NCBI GenBank assembly: GCA_030427905.1
Contig: JAUICL010000002.1
Location: 744,001-808,000, forward strand
Reading direction: 5' to 3'
DNA: 64,000 nt
Origin: Bacteroidia bacterium
Lineage (GTDB): Bacteria > Bacteroidota > Bacteroidia > Flavobacteriales_D > Cryomorphaceae
In this document: in pieces, positions 49,926 through 58,248 of the stretch
Numbering within the stretch: position 1 is the first letter of the stretch
How the letters are laid out: each line of letters starts with the position of its first letter
The notes under the pieces: model-generated
Database searches by the model: none
What the model was told of the DNA's origin: nothing
Seen by the model: the letters and a program-made list of their open reading frames with translations, nothing else
Program-made: the position numbers and the translations under genes

Positions 49926-50789
49926 CTACCCCAGCCTTTTCCTTAACTGATACTTGAATGTAAGAACCCGAAGTCCCCAAAATGTGAGTGTTTGGACTGC
50001 CAACACTTTGTCATCTACTTCTTTAACCACCAGTGAATCACGAAAGGTGCGTACGTATTTGGCCCAATGCTGCCCTTTTGAATCTGTTAACAAGAAGTAA
50101 AACCCACTATCGCCTATTCGCTTCCCTGATGATGTGAGAATGAGTTCACCCTTGTTTCCCACACTTGGACTAAGAATCACCGTAGCGCTCCCATTTGGCA
50201 AGGGGAATAAGGCCTTGATGCAGGACTTGCCCGATGGAATCTCACAGGTGCTATATACCCCTGAATACACAACCTGCCCAGTCGATTTAAATGTACGGAG
50301 CCAAATGGTTCGCTTTACTTCGTGCGTATCTGGACTCACCAACTGAACGATCTCGCTACTCAAGTCTTCTGCACGTTCACTATTTCTAATTGGTACATTC
50401 AACTGCTCAATTCGCCTGCTAAATACAGCTCTGAGAAGTAGACCGAACACCTTAAAAAACGGGTTCCAATCGGTGTGGAGCTTTAGGTCATATTGAGCTG
50501 TATTTTCATAAAAATCAATAACATCTTTTGATAGCTTGTTAAGCTCACTACCTGATAAATTAAGCTGGTCAATTGAAAGGATAAGCCCTTTTCTTTCTCG
50601 TTGGATGTCGACTTCCAATCCTTCTTTTCTGGCCAACTGCTCTATGAATTTTTGACCAATACCATCAAGGCCACCAACAGGCCCCATCAGCCATCCTTCC
50701 TTCTTCGGATCAATTTTTTTCCCAAACAAAATCACCCATTGCTGGGTAATCCTATCCTGTAAGCTTTGGTTTCTATGCGCTCGTCCCAT
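49926..50789 (-). CDS. Protein of unknown function
   Basis: The 287-residue protein shows an N-terminal helical region (QSLQDRITQQWVILFGKKID, GWLMGPVGGLDGIGQKFIEQ) and a C-terminal beta-rich region with short segments such as LPNGSATVILSPSVGNKGEL. No signal peptide or clear membrane helix. I do not recognise it. It overlaps the stop of the CrtA-like gene by 17 bp in the same orientation, so it is co-expressed and may be its partner. Confidence 0.7.
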   Translation of the reverse strand: MGRAHRNQSLQDRITQQWVILFGKKIDPKKEGWLMGPVGGLDGIGQKFIEQLARKEGLEVDIQRERKGLILSIDQLNLSGSELNKLSKDVIDFYENTAQYDLKLHTDWNPFFKVFGLLLRAVFSRRIEQLNVPIRNSERAEDLSSEIVQLVSPDTHEVKRTIWLRTFKSTGQVVYSGVYSTCEIPSGKSCIKALFPLPNGSATVILSPSVGNKGELILTSSGKRIGDSGFYFLLTDSKGQHWAKYVRTFRDSLVVKEVDDKVLAVQTLTFWGLRVLTFKYQLRKRLG

Positions 50790-51498
50790 TGCCCTTTTTC
50801 AAATTTGTAATGATATTCGATTGGCCCTTCCAGCTGCCTTGTTCTGAAATGGGTTTGAACCTCAGTGTGGTAAATTCAAAGTGAAAGTCTTTCCTGTCTC
50901 GCTCTTTCATCGCATCTGCGTGACGCTTTGGCCGCTCTACCCTACTGTGGCCGTGAGCCATGTCGGTCATATCCTTTTCTGTTTTCCAAATTGAAAAAGT
51001 AGAAACTGTATTTGGAAACTTGATGGAAGCCAGAGCTAAACTCGTACTAGGGTGGTCTCTGACCAACTTCTCAACGGGCCTTCCCCACTTGATAAACCGC
51101 GGAACTGCCAATGGTCGCATTCGCGCTATGGTGACAGCAACTACAGGATCATTTTCACAATGTAGCTTAGCTCTCTTCTCAGGCAATTTGAATCTTTTGA
51201 ACTTTCCCCATTCCCTGATAAACGAAAGTCGAACATGCCAGGCCTGATCCAAGACTTGGCCATAAGGGTCATTCTTCAAATAAGATTCAAGGGCCTTTTC
51301 ATTCTCCCATTGCATAAAGATAGCCGCTTGGCCAACCAATATTCTCGCACTAGAAAAAACCGGTGACCCGAGCGTCATCACTGTCATGTACTCGGAGTGA
51401 ATTAGTCCTGGTGTACTTTTCGATATCGGACTTGAAATAAGCCCCCTGACTGCTCTAGCAAAGGGTAATTGGACAAGGTGGTAGGAGAAGATGCTCAC
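50773..51498 (-). CDS. Spheroidene monooxygenase (CrtA)-like protein
   Basis: From a GTG at 51498 the protein is 241 residues; a longer TTG start at 51570 adds a hydrophobic stretch that does not fit the family. The sequence resembles CrtA: LPFARAVRGLISSPISKSTP, VAVTIARMRPLAVPRFIKWG, SIKFPNTVSTFSIWKTEKDM, and MAHGHSRVERPKRHADAMKE. CrtA is a haem-dependent carotenoid ketolase. No other carotenoid gene is here, so it may act on another lipid, or serve as a haem-binding monooxygenase. Confidence 0.78.
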   Translation of the reverse strand: MSIFSYHLVQLPFARAVRGLISSPISKSTPGLIHSEYMTVMTLGSPVFSSARILVGQAAIFMQWENEKALESYLKNDPYGQVLDQAWHVRLSFIREWGKFKRFKLPEKRAKLHCENDPVVAVTIARMRPLAVPRFIKWGRPVEKLVRDHPSTSLALASIKFPNTVSTFSIWKTEKDMTDMAHGHSRVERPKRHADAMKERDRKDFHFEFTTLRFKPISEQGSWKGQSNIITNLKKGNGTSA

Positions 51499-51577
51499 GT
51501 TACAACAATTGAATAACAGAAACTCTTTGTGCCACAATAATAGAACATAGGCGAGAATGCAATACACCAAGACAGCG

Positions 51578-52174
51578 TTATTTTATATCTACCCAAACAT
51601 CTTCACCCCTATCTTCATCAATAGAAAAGCGATAACCAATATCGAGTGCTAAGTACTTGATGATTTCGGGTCTTAGCTCGAGCAAATGTTCGCCAGTAAT
51701 TGGTTCAAAAAAGGCTTCTTTTTCTGAATACTCACCAGTCCAAATGAACCACCCCGTTGTACCACGTTCTTCAGGATGGCGCAAACCGTGTACTGGATTA
51801 GACATAATGTCTGAACCCAAACCTATTCTGAGTTTTTTATTAATTGGCTTCCAGATTGAATCGTATTTCTCGCATATCTTCTTTTGTCGATCGATATGCA
51901 CGCTCCACAAATTGTGATCTGCGAGAAGATTCTCTCCCGTTTCCAATTGGTGCTTCCAAAGCTCTATGTTTTTGCGGGTAATCGGGAAATTAATATCGGG
52001 ATTATCCCATTGGAAGACAATCTCAGAGATAACAGCGTCATCCCAATCAAAATGGTCTTGGCTCATTAACTCCCCAGCATATACTTCCAGGCCCAGCGCC
52101 GTAATCTCTCCATTGAGAAATTGATTGCACTTGGCGATTAGATCTGAGCGGTGGATGGTGGTAGGGTGGCTCAT
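51578..52174 (-). CDS. Imm33-like immunity domain protein
   Basis: The 198-residue protein has a helical N-terminal half (LIAKCNQFLNGEITALGLEV) and a C-terminal Imm33-like domain: GTTGWFIWTGEYSEKEAFF, PITGEHLLELRPEIIKYLAL and GYRFSIDEDRGEDVWVD. Imm33-like proteins are typically immunity proteins of polymorphic toxins. It lies 16 bp after a ParE toxin and before the CrtA-like gene on the same strand. No polymorphic toxin is visible, so it may be an orphan immunity gene. Confidence 0.75.
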   Translation of the reverse strand: MSHPTTIHRSDLIAKCNQFLNGEITALGLEVYAGELMSQDHFDWDDAVISEIVFQWDNPDINFPITRKNIELWKHQLETGENLLADHNLWSVHIDRQKKICEKYDSIWKPINKKLRIGLGSDIMSNPVHGLRHPEERGTTGWFIWTGEYSEKEAFFEPITGEHLLELRPEIIKYLALDIGYRFSIDEDRGEDVWVDIK

Positions 52175-52190
52175 TTATGGTAATCATATT

Positions 52191-52487
52191 CTACTTTATC
52201 CTATCAGGGTAGAAAAGCATAGACGAGTGATGAACAGTAACTATCAAGATATATTCGGGTTTGATGTGATAAACGATTCGGTAGTGCTTGAATATGATCT
52301 CTCGAACCGAATCTACATTGACTTCTGGAACGACTCTTCCAACTCTTGGCTTAGTCTTTAATATCTGAACTTGATCGAGAATTTGATCAAGTGTGATTCC
52401 TGCGTATTTCTTTGAATCCCTAGCAATAAACTCGGCTATAGATGAGAGGTCTCTTTGAGATTGTGAAGACCATTTTATTTCAGCCAT
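52191..52487 (-). CDS. RelE/ParE-family toxin
   Basis: The 98-residue protein matches ParE: the start IKWSSQSQRDLSSIAEFIAR, then SKKYAGITLDQILDQVQILK and the C-terminal REIIFKHYRIVYHIKPEYIL. It is expected to inhibit gyrase (ParE) or cleave mRNA (RelE). Its start overlaps the antitoxin gene by 13 bp, the usual order of antitoxin first. It is followed by the Imm33-like gene. Confidence 0.93.
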   Translation of the reverse strand: MAEIKWSSQSQRDLSSIAEFIARDSKKYAGITLDQILDQVQILKTKPRVGRVVPEVNVDSVREIIFKHYRIVYHIKPEYILIVTVHHSSMLFYPDRIK

Positions 52488-52666
52488 TTTTTCATTTTGT
52501 ACATCATTTCTTCTTCTGAAATGACATTTCCTTCTTCTCCATCCCTTATTCCTTGTTCAATCTTTTGAAGCAGAAGGATGCGGTCTATCAGCTGGTCAAC
52601 AGAAATTTCTTCTGGTAATGAATCCATGCTTTTAAGGAAATTCTTCTTGGAAATTGTAGCTTTCAT
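52475..52666 (-). CDS. Antitoxin of the ParE-type module
   Basis: The 63-residue protein (MKATISKKNFLKSMDSLPEE ... EEMMYKMKKWLK) has the short helical, acidic pattern of ParD/RHH-like or Phd-unlike antitoxins that partner ParE in Bacteroidota. It precedes and overlaps the toxin gene by 13 bp. A perfect 8-2-8 inverted repeat lies 62-80 bp upstream as a candidate operator for autoregulation. Confidence 0.85.
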   Translation of the reverse strand: MKATISKKNFLKSMDSLPEEISVDQLIDRILLLQKIEQGIRDGEEGNVISEEEMMYKMKKWLK

Positions 52667-52728
52667 AGGATGAATTTAGTCAAACCTTCTTGATTATGGC
52701 GTTTTGTTTTGAGCTGACCTTTATGTTT

Positions 52729-52746
52729 AAACCGTTAAAACGGTTT
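52729..52746. promoter_or_regulatory. Perfect inverted repeat upstream of the antitoxin gene
   Basis: AAACCGTT (52729-52736) and AACGGTTT (52739-52746) with a 2-bp spacer. It lies in the 273-bp gap between the antitoxin gene and the beta-helix gene, so it could serve either. Toxin-antitoxin modules usually have such a site near the promoter. Confidence 0.45.
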
Positions 52747-52939
52747 GTCTTTCTAGCACTATACCCATAGCACGCGGTTGATCAATGATAGCAAAACCTA
52801 AATCTCTCCTCATCCCTACCCCACTCAAAACTTTGGCACATAACGATTCCCCCAACACCAACAGAAACACTAACACACTGACTGACAAGCTACTGGGTTG
52901 ATTTTTTTTCTAATTTTACAAGCTAACCAACCAAAAACC

Positions 52940-54010
52940 ATGAAAAATCTAACTACACTCCTTGCCTTTCTCGTTTCCAGTGCCTTTACCCATGCTACTA
53001 TTCACACAGTAGATAATACCCTTGACGCTGGAGCACAATTCTCATCTATTTCATCAGCTATCAGCGCAGCCAGTGCTGGTGATACCATTCTGGTTCATCC
53101 ATCGGACAATAATTATGGAAATATCTCCATAAACAAACATGTTCATCTCGTAGGACCGGGATTTAATCCTGAAATAAGTGATGGCCTGACTGCCCAAATG
53201 AACGCAGTAACCTTGACCAATGGATCTGATGGAACGATTATAGAAGGATTTCGGATTGCCAATATACAAGGCGCCCTCTTCGCACAGTCAAGCAATATCC
53301 AGATACGTCATAACTTAATCACCAGCTCTACGGCCATTGCTTCCACCTTTGGCGACAATTCAAACTCAGATACTTGGATTATAGAAGGTAACTTAATCAT
53401 TGACCAGGGCGGCTGCGGTGGTTGTAAATTGATCAGTGTAGATGCTTCAGCCGGTGGTAGCGACAATTGGATCATTCGCAATAATATCATCCAGATAGCT
53501 TCTGGTAGTAATCGAATGTTTACAAAGGTAAATGCCAGCACGAGTATTTTAAATAACCTGATTATTCACAGGAGTACCAACCTTGTGTTTGATGATTCAA
53601 ACGACGCGATTATCGCTAACAATATCTTCTACGCCAACAACGGTGTAAACGACATGACGGCAGAATGTTCGGGCTGTCTTTTCAGCAACAACCTATTCTA
53701 CACCAATAACAACGATCACGTTGATGTTGCTGGAAATATTGTGAACCAAGACCCACTATTTGAAGAATTGGTAAGTGGCACGCCTGTGTACGATGGAGCC
53801 AACGACTATCATTTACAAAGTGGCTCACCGGCAGAAGGAACAGGGGAAGCAGGAACGGATATGGGGATTTACGGAGCCGGCTACAATTTTAGAACCCGGG
53901 GGTATCCAAATTCGCACCCGAGAATGACTTCGGTTGTTCCAAGTTTTATCGCAGTGCCAGCTGGTGAGACATTTGATGTAGAAATCGAGGCCGTTCGTGC
54001 CGGACAATAA
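52940..54010 (+). CDS. Secreted right-handed parallel beta-helix protein
   Basis: From the ATG at 52940 the protein is 356 residues with a signal peptide (MKNLTTLLAFLVSSAFTHA). It then shows repeated short turns rich in Asn, Ile and Gly (SNIQIRHNLITSSTAI, NSDTWIIEGNLIIDQG, GSDNWIIRNNIIQIASG, NAIIANNIFYANN-like DAIIANNIFYANNGVN), the pattern of pectate-lyase-like beta helices. The N-terminal ISSAISAASAGDTILVHP is the usual cap. No sorting domain is visible at the C terminus. It is followed by a T9SS protein 7 bp downstream. Confidence 0.85.
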   Translation: MKNLTTLLAFLVSSAFTHATIHTVDNTLDAGAQFSSISSAISAASAGDTILVHPSDNNYGNISINKHVHLVGPGFNPEISDGLTAQMNAVTLTNGSDGTIIEGFRIANIQGALFAQSSNIQIRHNLITSSTAIASTFGDNSNSDTWIIEGNLIIDQGGCGGCKLISVDASAGGSDNWIIRNNIIQIASGSNRMFTKVNASTSILNNLIIHRSTNLVFDDSNDAIIANNIFYANNGVNDMTAECSGCLFSNNLFYTNNNDHVDVAGNIVNQDPLFEELVSGTPVYDGANDYHLQSGSPAEGTGEAGTDMGIYGAGYNFRTRGYPNSHPRMTSVVPSFIAVPAGETFDVEIEAVRAGQ

Positions 54011-54017
54011 TCACGTT

Positions 54018-55466
54018 ATGAAACGATCTCTACTTTCGATATTCATATCGGCAATTGTATGTACTTCACTCTGCGCTCAGGAAATCAATTACGCCGAATA
54101 TTTTTGGGATTCAGATCCAGGAGTTCAGAATGGGACTGAATTGAGTGTAAGCCCAGGTGAATTCATTTCTCAAATTTCTACTGTAGAAACAGCTGGTCTG
54201 GAGACTGGTTTTCACCACCTGTATATCCGTGTTTGTGATGCTGATAATGTTTGCAGTCTATACGCTTCGATACTTGTCATGGTTCAAGGCACCGAGGTTT
54301 CGATAATTGATCATGCCGAATACTTCTGGGACAATGACCCAGGCCCAGGACAGGGCATCTCACTATCGCTAAATCCCGGGGCACAAATTTCTGAGAATTA
54401 CGTTTTTGAGATTGTCGGGTTAGAGCCGGGATACCACTATCTCTACGTAAGGGTAAAAAATGATTCGCAAGCTTGGTCTTTATACCAGAAGGTACTTGTC
54501 TTTATAGATGGATCTGCCCCTATTTTCATTGTAGAAATGGAGTATTTTTGGGATACGGATCCAGGTGTAGGCAATGCCACTCCCATCGATATAGACTCGG
54601 GAGAAATCGTATCGGGCGACTTCCCCGTCAGTACGGATGGGCTTGAATTGGGTATCCATTGGCTGCACATTCGCGTGATGGATTCAGAGGGCGCCTGGTC
54701 GCTTTATCACAGGCTCCCGATCAATATCTGCACAAATTTCTCTCCTATTGCTGACTTTGATTTTGAAATTGTTGGTGATCAATTCAATTTCGTTTCCAAT
54801 TCTTCATTTGCCGATAATCTGAGTTGGCAGGTAGACGGGGTGGAACAGAGCACAGAGTCGGAATTTTCAATCACCCCGACAGGTGAGCAGGAAGTTTGCC
54901 TTATTGCTGCAAATGAATGCGCATCAGACACGCTTTGCTTTCTGGTTGGAGCGCCATTTCTCGAAGCCATTAACCCCAATTTGGTAAGCAACGACGGAAG
55001 CGTTGAAGTTACTGCGACAGGTCATCTGCTCGAATCATCTGCTGAAGTTGAAATTCGCCGTGATGGAGAAAGCATTGAAGCGAGTTCGCTTGAAATTGTT
55101 TCTGGTGAAGAATTAGCCGTGGACTTCGATTTTTCTGATGAGACTGTAGGATTCTGGGACTTTGTTGTCATTCTTGAGAATGGCAATGAGCTGATCCTCG
55201 TAGAAGGACTTGAACTATCTGATTTAGTCAGTGTGAAAGAAATTGAGAATGCTCAACCTGTATTGTTTCCAAATCCAGCGAATAGATATGCAGAAATTGG
55301 TGGAATTGATGTGCGTGAAATAATCGTTTATTCCACCGATGGTATGAAAGTTTTGAGAACTAATGAGACTAAGTTCTCTGTTGAGAATTTAGTTCCCGCT
55401 TTGTATTCCGTGGTTGTCCGAGGTGACACTGGCAGAGTATGGGTTTTAAGACTTGTGGTGGAATAA
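54018..55466 (+). CDS. T9SS protein with three YFWDxDPG repeats
   Basis: From the ATG at 54018 the protein is 482 residues with a signal peptide (RSLLSIFISAIVCTSLCAQ). Three repeats of about 70-75 residues begin YAEYFWDSDPGVQNG, HAEYFWDNDPGPGQG and MEYFWDTDPGVGNAT, each closing with a HxLYIRV...SLY segment (HHLYIRVCDADNVCSLY, HYLYVRVKNDSQAWSLY, HWLHIRVMDSEGAWSLY). Two Ig/PKD-like domains follow, then a T9SS sorting domain (LFPNPANRYAEIGGI). The repeat is seen in many Bacteroidota secreted proteins but has no known role. Confidence 0.88.
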   Translation: MKRSLLSIFISAIVCTSLCAQEINYAEYFWDSDPGVQNGTELSVSPGEFISQISTVETAGLETGFHHLYIRVCDADNVCSLYASILVMVQGTEVSIIDHAEYFWDNDPGPGQGISLSLNPGAQISENYVFEIVGLEPGYHYLYVRVKNDSQAWSLYQKVLVFIDGSAPIFIVEMEYFWDTDPGVGNATPIDIDSGEIVSGDFPVSTDGLELGIHWLHIRVMDSEGAWSLYHRLPINICTNFSPIADFDFEIVGDQFNFVSNSSFADNLSWQVDGVEQSTESEFSITPTGEQEVCLIAANECASDTLCFLVGAPFLEAINPNLVSNDGSVEVTATGHLLESSAEVEIRRDGESIEASSLEIVSGEELAVDFDFSDETVGFWDFVVILENGNELILVEGLELSDLVSVKEIENAQPVLFPNPANRYAEIGGIDVREIIVYSTDGMKVLRTNETKFSVENLVPALYSVVVRGDTGRVWVLRLVVE

Positions 55467-55783
55467 AGGTGATTGATGTTTGGAAGTTCTCTCCTTCGTT
55501 TTGTTTCATTTCATTCGGAGATCTGGATTAGCAATCTCTGATCAAAATTGTTCACATCCAGCAACTAGAAGGATCAAGATGTAATGACTGAATGGATTAA
55601 CTGAGTACGATGCTTGGACGTTAGGTTCGAGACGTCCTTAACGATACAACATTGATTCACTGACGCGCCTTTCCAGTCGATCAGCGCCACTCGAATACAC
55701 TTGATTCCTAAGAGAATGAAGGTCGTGTTAATTTGAGCCAAATCACAGTAAGTCGCCGACACAATGGATTTGTCGAAAATGGA
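55467..55783. other. Non-coding gap of 317 bp
   Basis: I see no gene here. TCGGAGAT and ATCTCTGA near 55516-55545 could form an 8-bp hairpin with one G-T pair, but there is no T tract. A 62-codon minus-strand frame at 55574-55762 lacks coding features. Confidence 0.5.
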
Positions 55784-56596
55784 TCAAATATCTCCTAACT
55801 CTACCTCTAGCGCTTCGATCAGTCGTTCGGCGCGAATCTCGCGAAACTCGCTTTCGAGCAGGAGTCTATCCTGAGAATAGATCATGGCGTTTAGGGCCGA
55901 TTCGATCTCGGGGTGGGATCTGACTCTACCTATGATTTCATCGAGATCAACCGTATTCTGAGCCAGAAATTCGACGCGCTCTTCTTCGGAATAATTGCTC
56001 AAAATGCGATAGCGCGGCTCCATCAATCCGGCTTGTATGTTTTGGTAAATCCGCTGGGCTTCATCTTTCTGAATTTTCCAATCATCGTAATTGCTGAGCA
56101 AGGCGTAGTACCTGAAAATTTTCTTCTTGAGTTCCTTGTTCTTCAAGACACTCGTTCCCCCTGACGACTTGAGATCGGAAAAGGTGTAATCGGTCACCTC
56201 GGGATACCAGATAAATCCCGCCCGGCTTATGCTATTGAGCAAGATGATCGTATCGTTATCGTCGTATGGGCTTGGCGCTACCAGCTCGATTTCTCTGAAC
56301 GCGAGGTCAGATCGAAATACGCGAATTACATTTTGAGCTGAAGCCATATTCATCTCAGTTACCTTGCGGTGACTGTTCAATGACTCAATATCGGCCTTTA
56401 GGTCTTCCACAAAGCTCTCGTAGTAGTTGCGCTCGATGGTATGTAGTTTTCTGGCTTCATACCAATTGTTGATCTGGATGGCAATTAAAATCCCGATCAC
56501 GACCAAAACGATCTCGCCGATTCCGTACTTCAGATACGAGCCAAAGGCCTTTGATTCGAGCAGGCTCCTTCTTAACCGATTGAAAAATTTAGCCAT
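55784..56596 (-). CDS. DUF6090 family membrane-anchored protein
   Basis: The 270-residue protein begins MAKFFNRLRRSLLES and then LKYGIGEIVLVVIGILIAIQ followed by INNWYEARKL, the DUF6090 signature. The remainder is helical and extracytoplasmic. It is the second DUF6090 gene in the window (the first is at 11.4-12.0 kb); here there is no adjacent peptidase gene. Function unknown. Confidence 0.85.
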   Translation of the reverse strand: MAKFFNRLRRSLLESKAFGSYLKYGIGEIVLVVIGILIAIQINNWYEARKLHTIERNYYESFVEDLKADIESLNSHRKVTEMNMASAQNVIRVFRSDLAFREIELVAPSPYDDNDTIILLNSISRAGFIWYPEVTDYTFSDLKSSGGTSVLKNKELKKKIFRYYALLSNYDDWKIQKDEAQRIYQNIQAGLMEPRYRILSNYSEEERVEFLAQNTVDLDEIIGRVRSHPEIESALNAMIYSQDRLLLESEFREIRAERLIEALEVELGDI

Positions 56597-56646
56597 AAAT
56601 CAGTTCATTGAGCTGTCAAAATAGGGAAAATTGAAAACTGATTCGT

Positions 56647-57135
56647 CTACCCTTCTACTACAACTCCATCCTTTAGCTCATCTGCCGTGGGTGGTTCGAA
56701 CCAGGTCTCCATAAAATCGAAATCTTCCCGTGACACATTAAAAGCGTATGTCTCACCTTTTTCAGTGTTGCGGCTTAGCACTCTTTCGAGTCTCACTTCT
56801 TTTGGGACATCGAGAAAATGAAGCTTGCAGCTGTACTGATGCTCGCGCGCAAACTGGCGAAACTTCTCGCGGTGCTCAAACTTCGATAAGCCCAGATCAA
56901 GTATGGAATCGGTATCGGCATTCTCCAATTGGTGGATTAGGTCCATGATCATCGCTTCAGCGCGATCAATGCGTTCCAAGAACCAGTCGAGCCCATCTTC
57001 CGGGCGCTTATCATCCAGAAACAAAGTCTTGTTCCATTTGTCGATGGAGAAGATCACGCCTTTGGTTTCGGCTTTTAGCTTGTTGGCATAGGTGGATTTT
57101 CCCGCGCCTGTATTTCCGACTATGAGGTGTAGCAT
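56647..57135 (-). CDS. AAA-type P-loop ATPase/kinase-like protein
   Basis: The 162-residue protein has a Walker A motif at its N terminus (LIVGNTGAGKSTYANKLKAE), an ILDLGLSKFEHREK region as Walker B-like, and a C-terminal LERVLSRNTEKGETYAFN lid helix. It resembles the AAA_33 group of small nucleotide or nucleoside kinases, some of which phosphorylate RNA ends or act on zeta-type substrates. Substrate not evident. Transcribed with the PIG-L gene downstream (40 bp gap). Confidence 0.83.
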   Translation of the reverse strand: MLHLIVGNTGAGKSTYANKLKAETKGVIFSIDKWNKTLFLDDKRPEDGLDWFLERIDRAEAMIMDLIHQLENADTDSILDLGLSKFEHREKFRQFAREHQYSCKLHFLDVPKEVRLERVLSRNTEKGETYAFNVSREDFDFMETWFEPPTADELKDGVVVEG

Positions 57136-57175
57136 GTGTGGGAGGATCTAATTTGATGCTACAAAAATGGAAAAA

Positions 57176-58090
57176 CTATTCACTTGAATGGTGATTCATC
57201 TCCCCCTTCTCAATCACCCGAAAATACTCCTTGTCGAAAAGCGTGAAGTAAGTCTGAGCGTCGAACTCCTCGTAGTATGGAATAAACTTCCGTAGGTTTT
57301 TTCGTACGTCTTCGCCGTAGGCTCTGAGGTATTTCATCTTGGCTTCTGCGCCTTCTTCGATGGAAACTTGCGTGGTGGGTTCGGGCATTCCTGTAATTCC
57401 ATACATCTCATTGGCTATGGCACTCGGACTGGGATACCCCCACTTTTTCATCCGGGTACCTAGCCACTTGTCTACAATCTCATGCTCCATATGATCGGTG
57501 TACACCGATTGGTAAATGCAATCTATATCGATGCGACTCGACTCGAGCAAATCTACCACCAACTGACTGATAAAAATATGCTCGGGGTGCCCGTAGCCAC
57601 CTTTGATATTATCGAGACTGAATATCACGGAAGGCTGAAATGACTCTACGTTTTCGATAATGGCCGAAGCCACCTTCTCCGTGAGAAACTGCTCGCGAAT
57701 TTCGCGGTATGGAATGGGCATATACGGCATCTTCATGGTATCCAACCCCATGCGGTAGTGCCCATCTTGTAGAAGCAAGTGGTTCTCCCTACAAATGTGA
57801 CTAGCTGGACTTGCTCCCGTTTCGGGCGAAATGTGATTCTGCAAGCTGAGCTGCTTGATATGCCAGCCTTGAGCTGTGAGTTTGGCGATGGTCCCCGACA
57901 TGGCGCAATCGTCATCGTCGTGAGCCACTACAATCAGAGCTTTCTTCTGGCTCACTGTATCAAGGAATACATCGGTTGGGTACGATTCGGTAGCTTTAAA
58001 CTTTTGAAGGTATTCGATCGACGGTTTCTCATTACATCCCACGAATATGGTGGCCACAATCAACATGGCCATTGCTGGTATTGGTTTCAT
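57176..58090 (-). CDS. PIG-L family deacetylase, lipoprotein
   Basis: The 304-residue protein has a lipoprotein signal (MLIVATIFVGCNEKP, Cys19). The deacetylase core is ALIVVAHDDDDCAMSGTIAKL, a variant of the usual AHPDDE motif with Pro replaced by Asp, plus a later GYGHPEHIFISQLVVDLL region, where the histidines complete the zinc site. PIG-L members remove acetyl groups from GlcNAc derivatives, including in bacillithiol-type thiol synthesis. Being lipid-anchored, it would act outside the inner membrane. Confidence 0.85.
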   Translation of the reverse strand: MKPIPAMAMLIVATIFVGCNEKPSIEYLQKFKATESYPTDVFLDTVSQKKALIVVAHDDDDCAMSGTIAKLTAQGWHIKQLSLQNHISPETGASPASHICRENHLLLQDGHYRMGLDTMKMPYMPIPYREIREQFLTEKVASAIIENVESFQPSVIFSLDNIKGGYGHPEHIFISQLVVDLLESSRIDIDCIYQSVYTDHMEHEIVDKWLGTRMKKWGYPSPSAIANEMYGITGMPEPTTQVSIEEGAEAKMKYLRAYGEDVRKNLRKFIPYYEEFDAQTYFTLFDKEYFRVIEKGEMNHHSSE

Positions 58091-58248
58091 CTTTCGGGCA
58101 GGTTTTGGTTATGCATTGTGGCTGTGAATAGTACAACCACTTTCACACGTTAATTAAAACGCAGATACGCCAAAAAATTGTGGCTTAACCCTGAAACCTA
58201 GGTTAGTCCAAAATTATTCACCATGACTAGACCTGGTGATATGGGGCG

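Noticed and set aside
55574-55762. Minus-strand frame of 62 codons in the gap before DUF6090
   Set aside because: No signal, family pattern or coupling with a neighbour; composition looks random.
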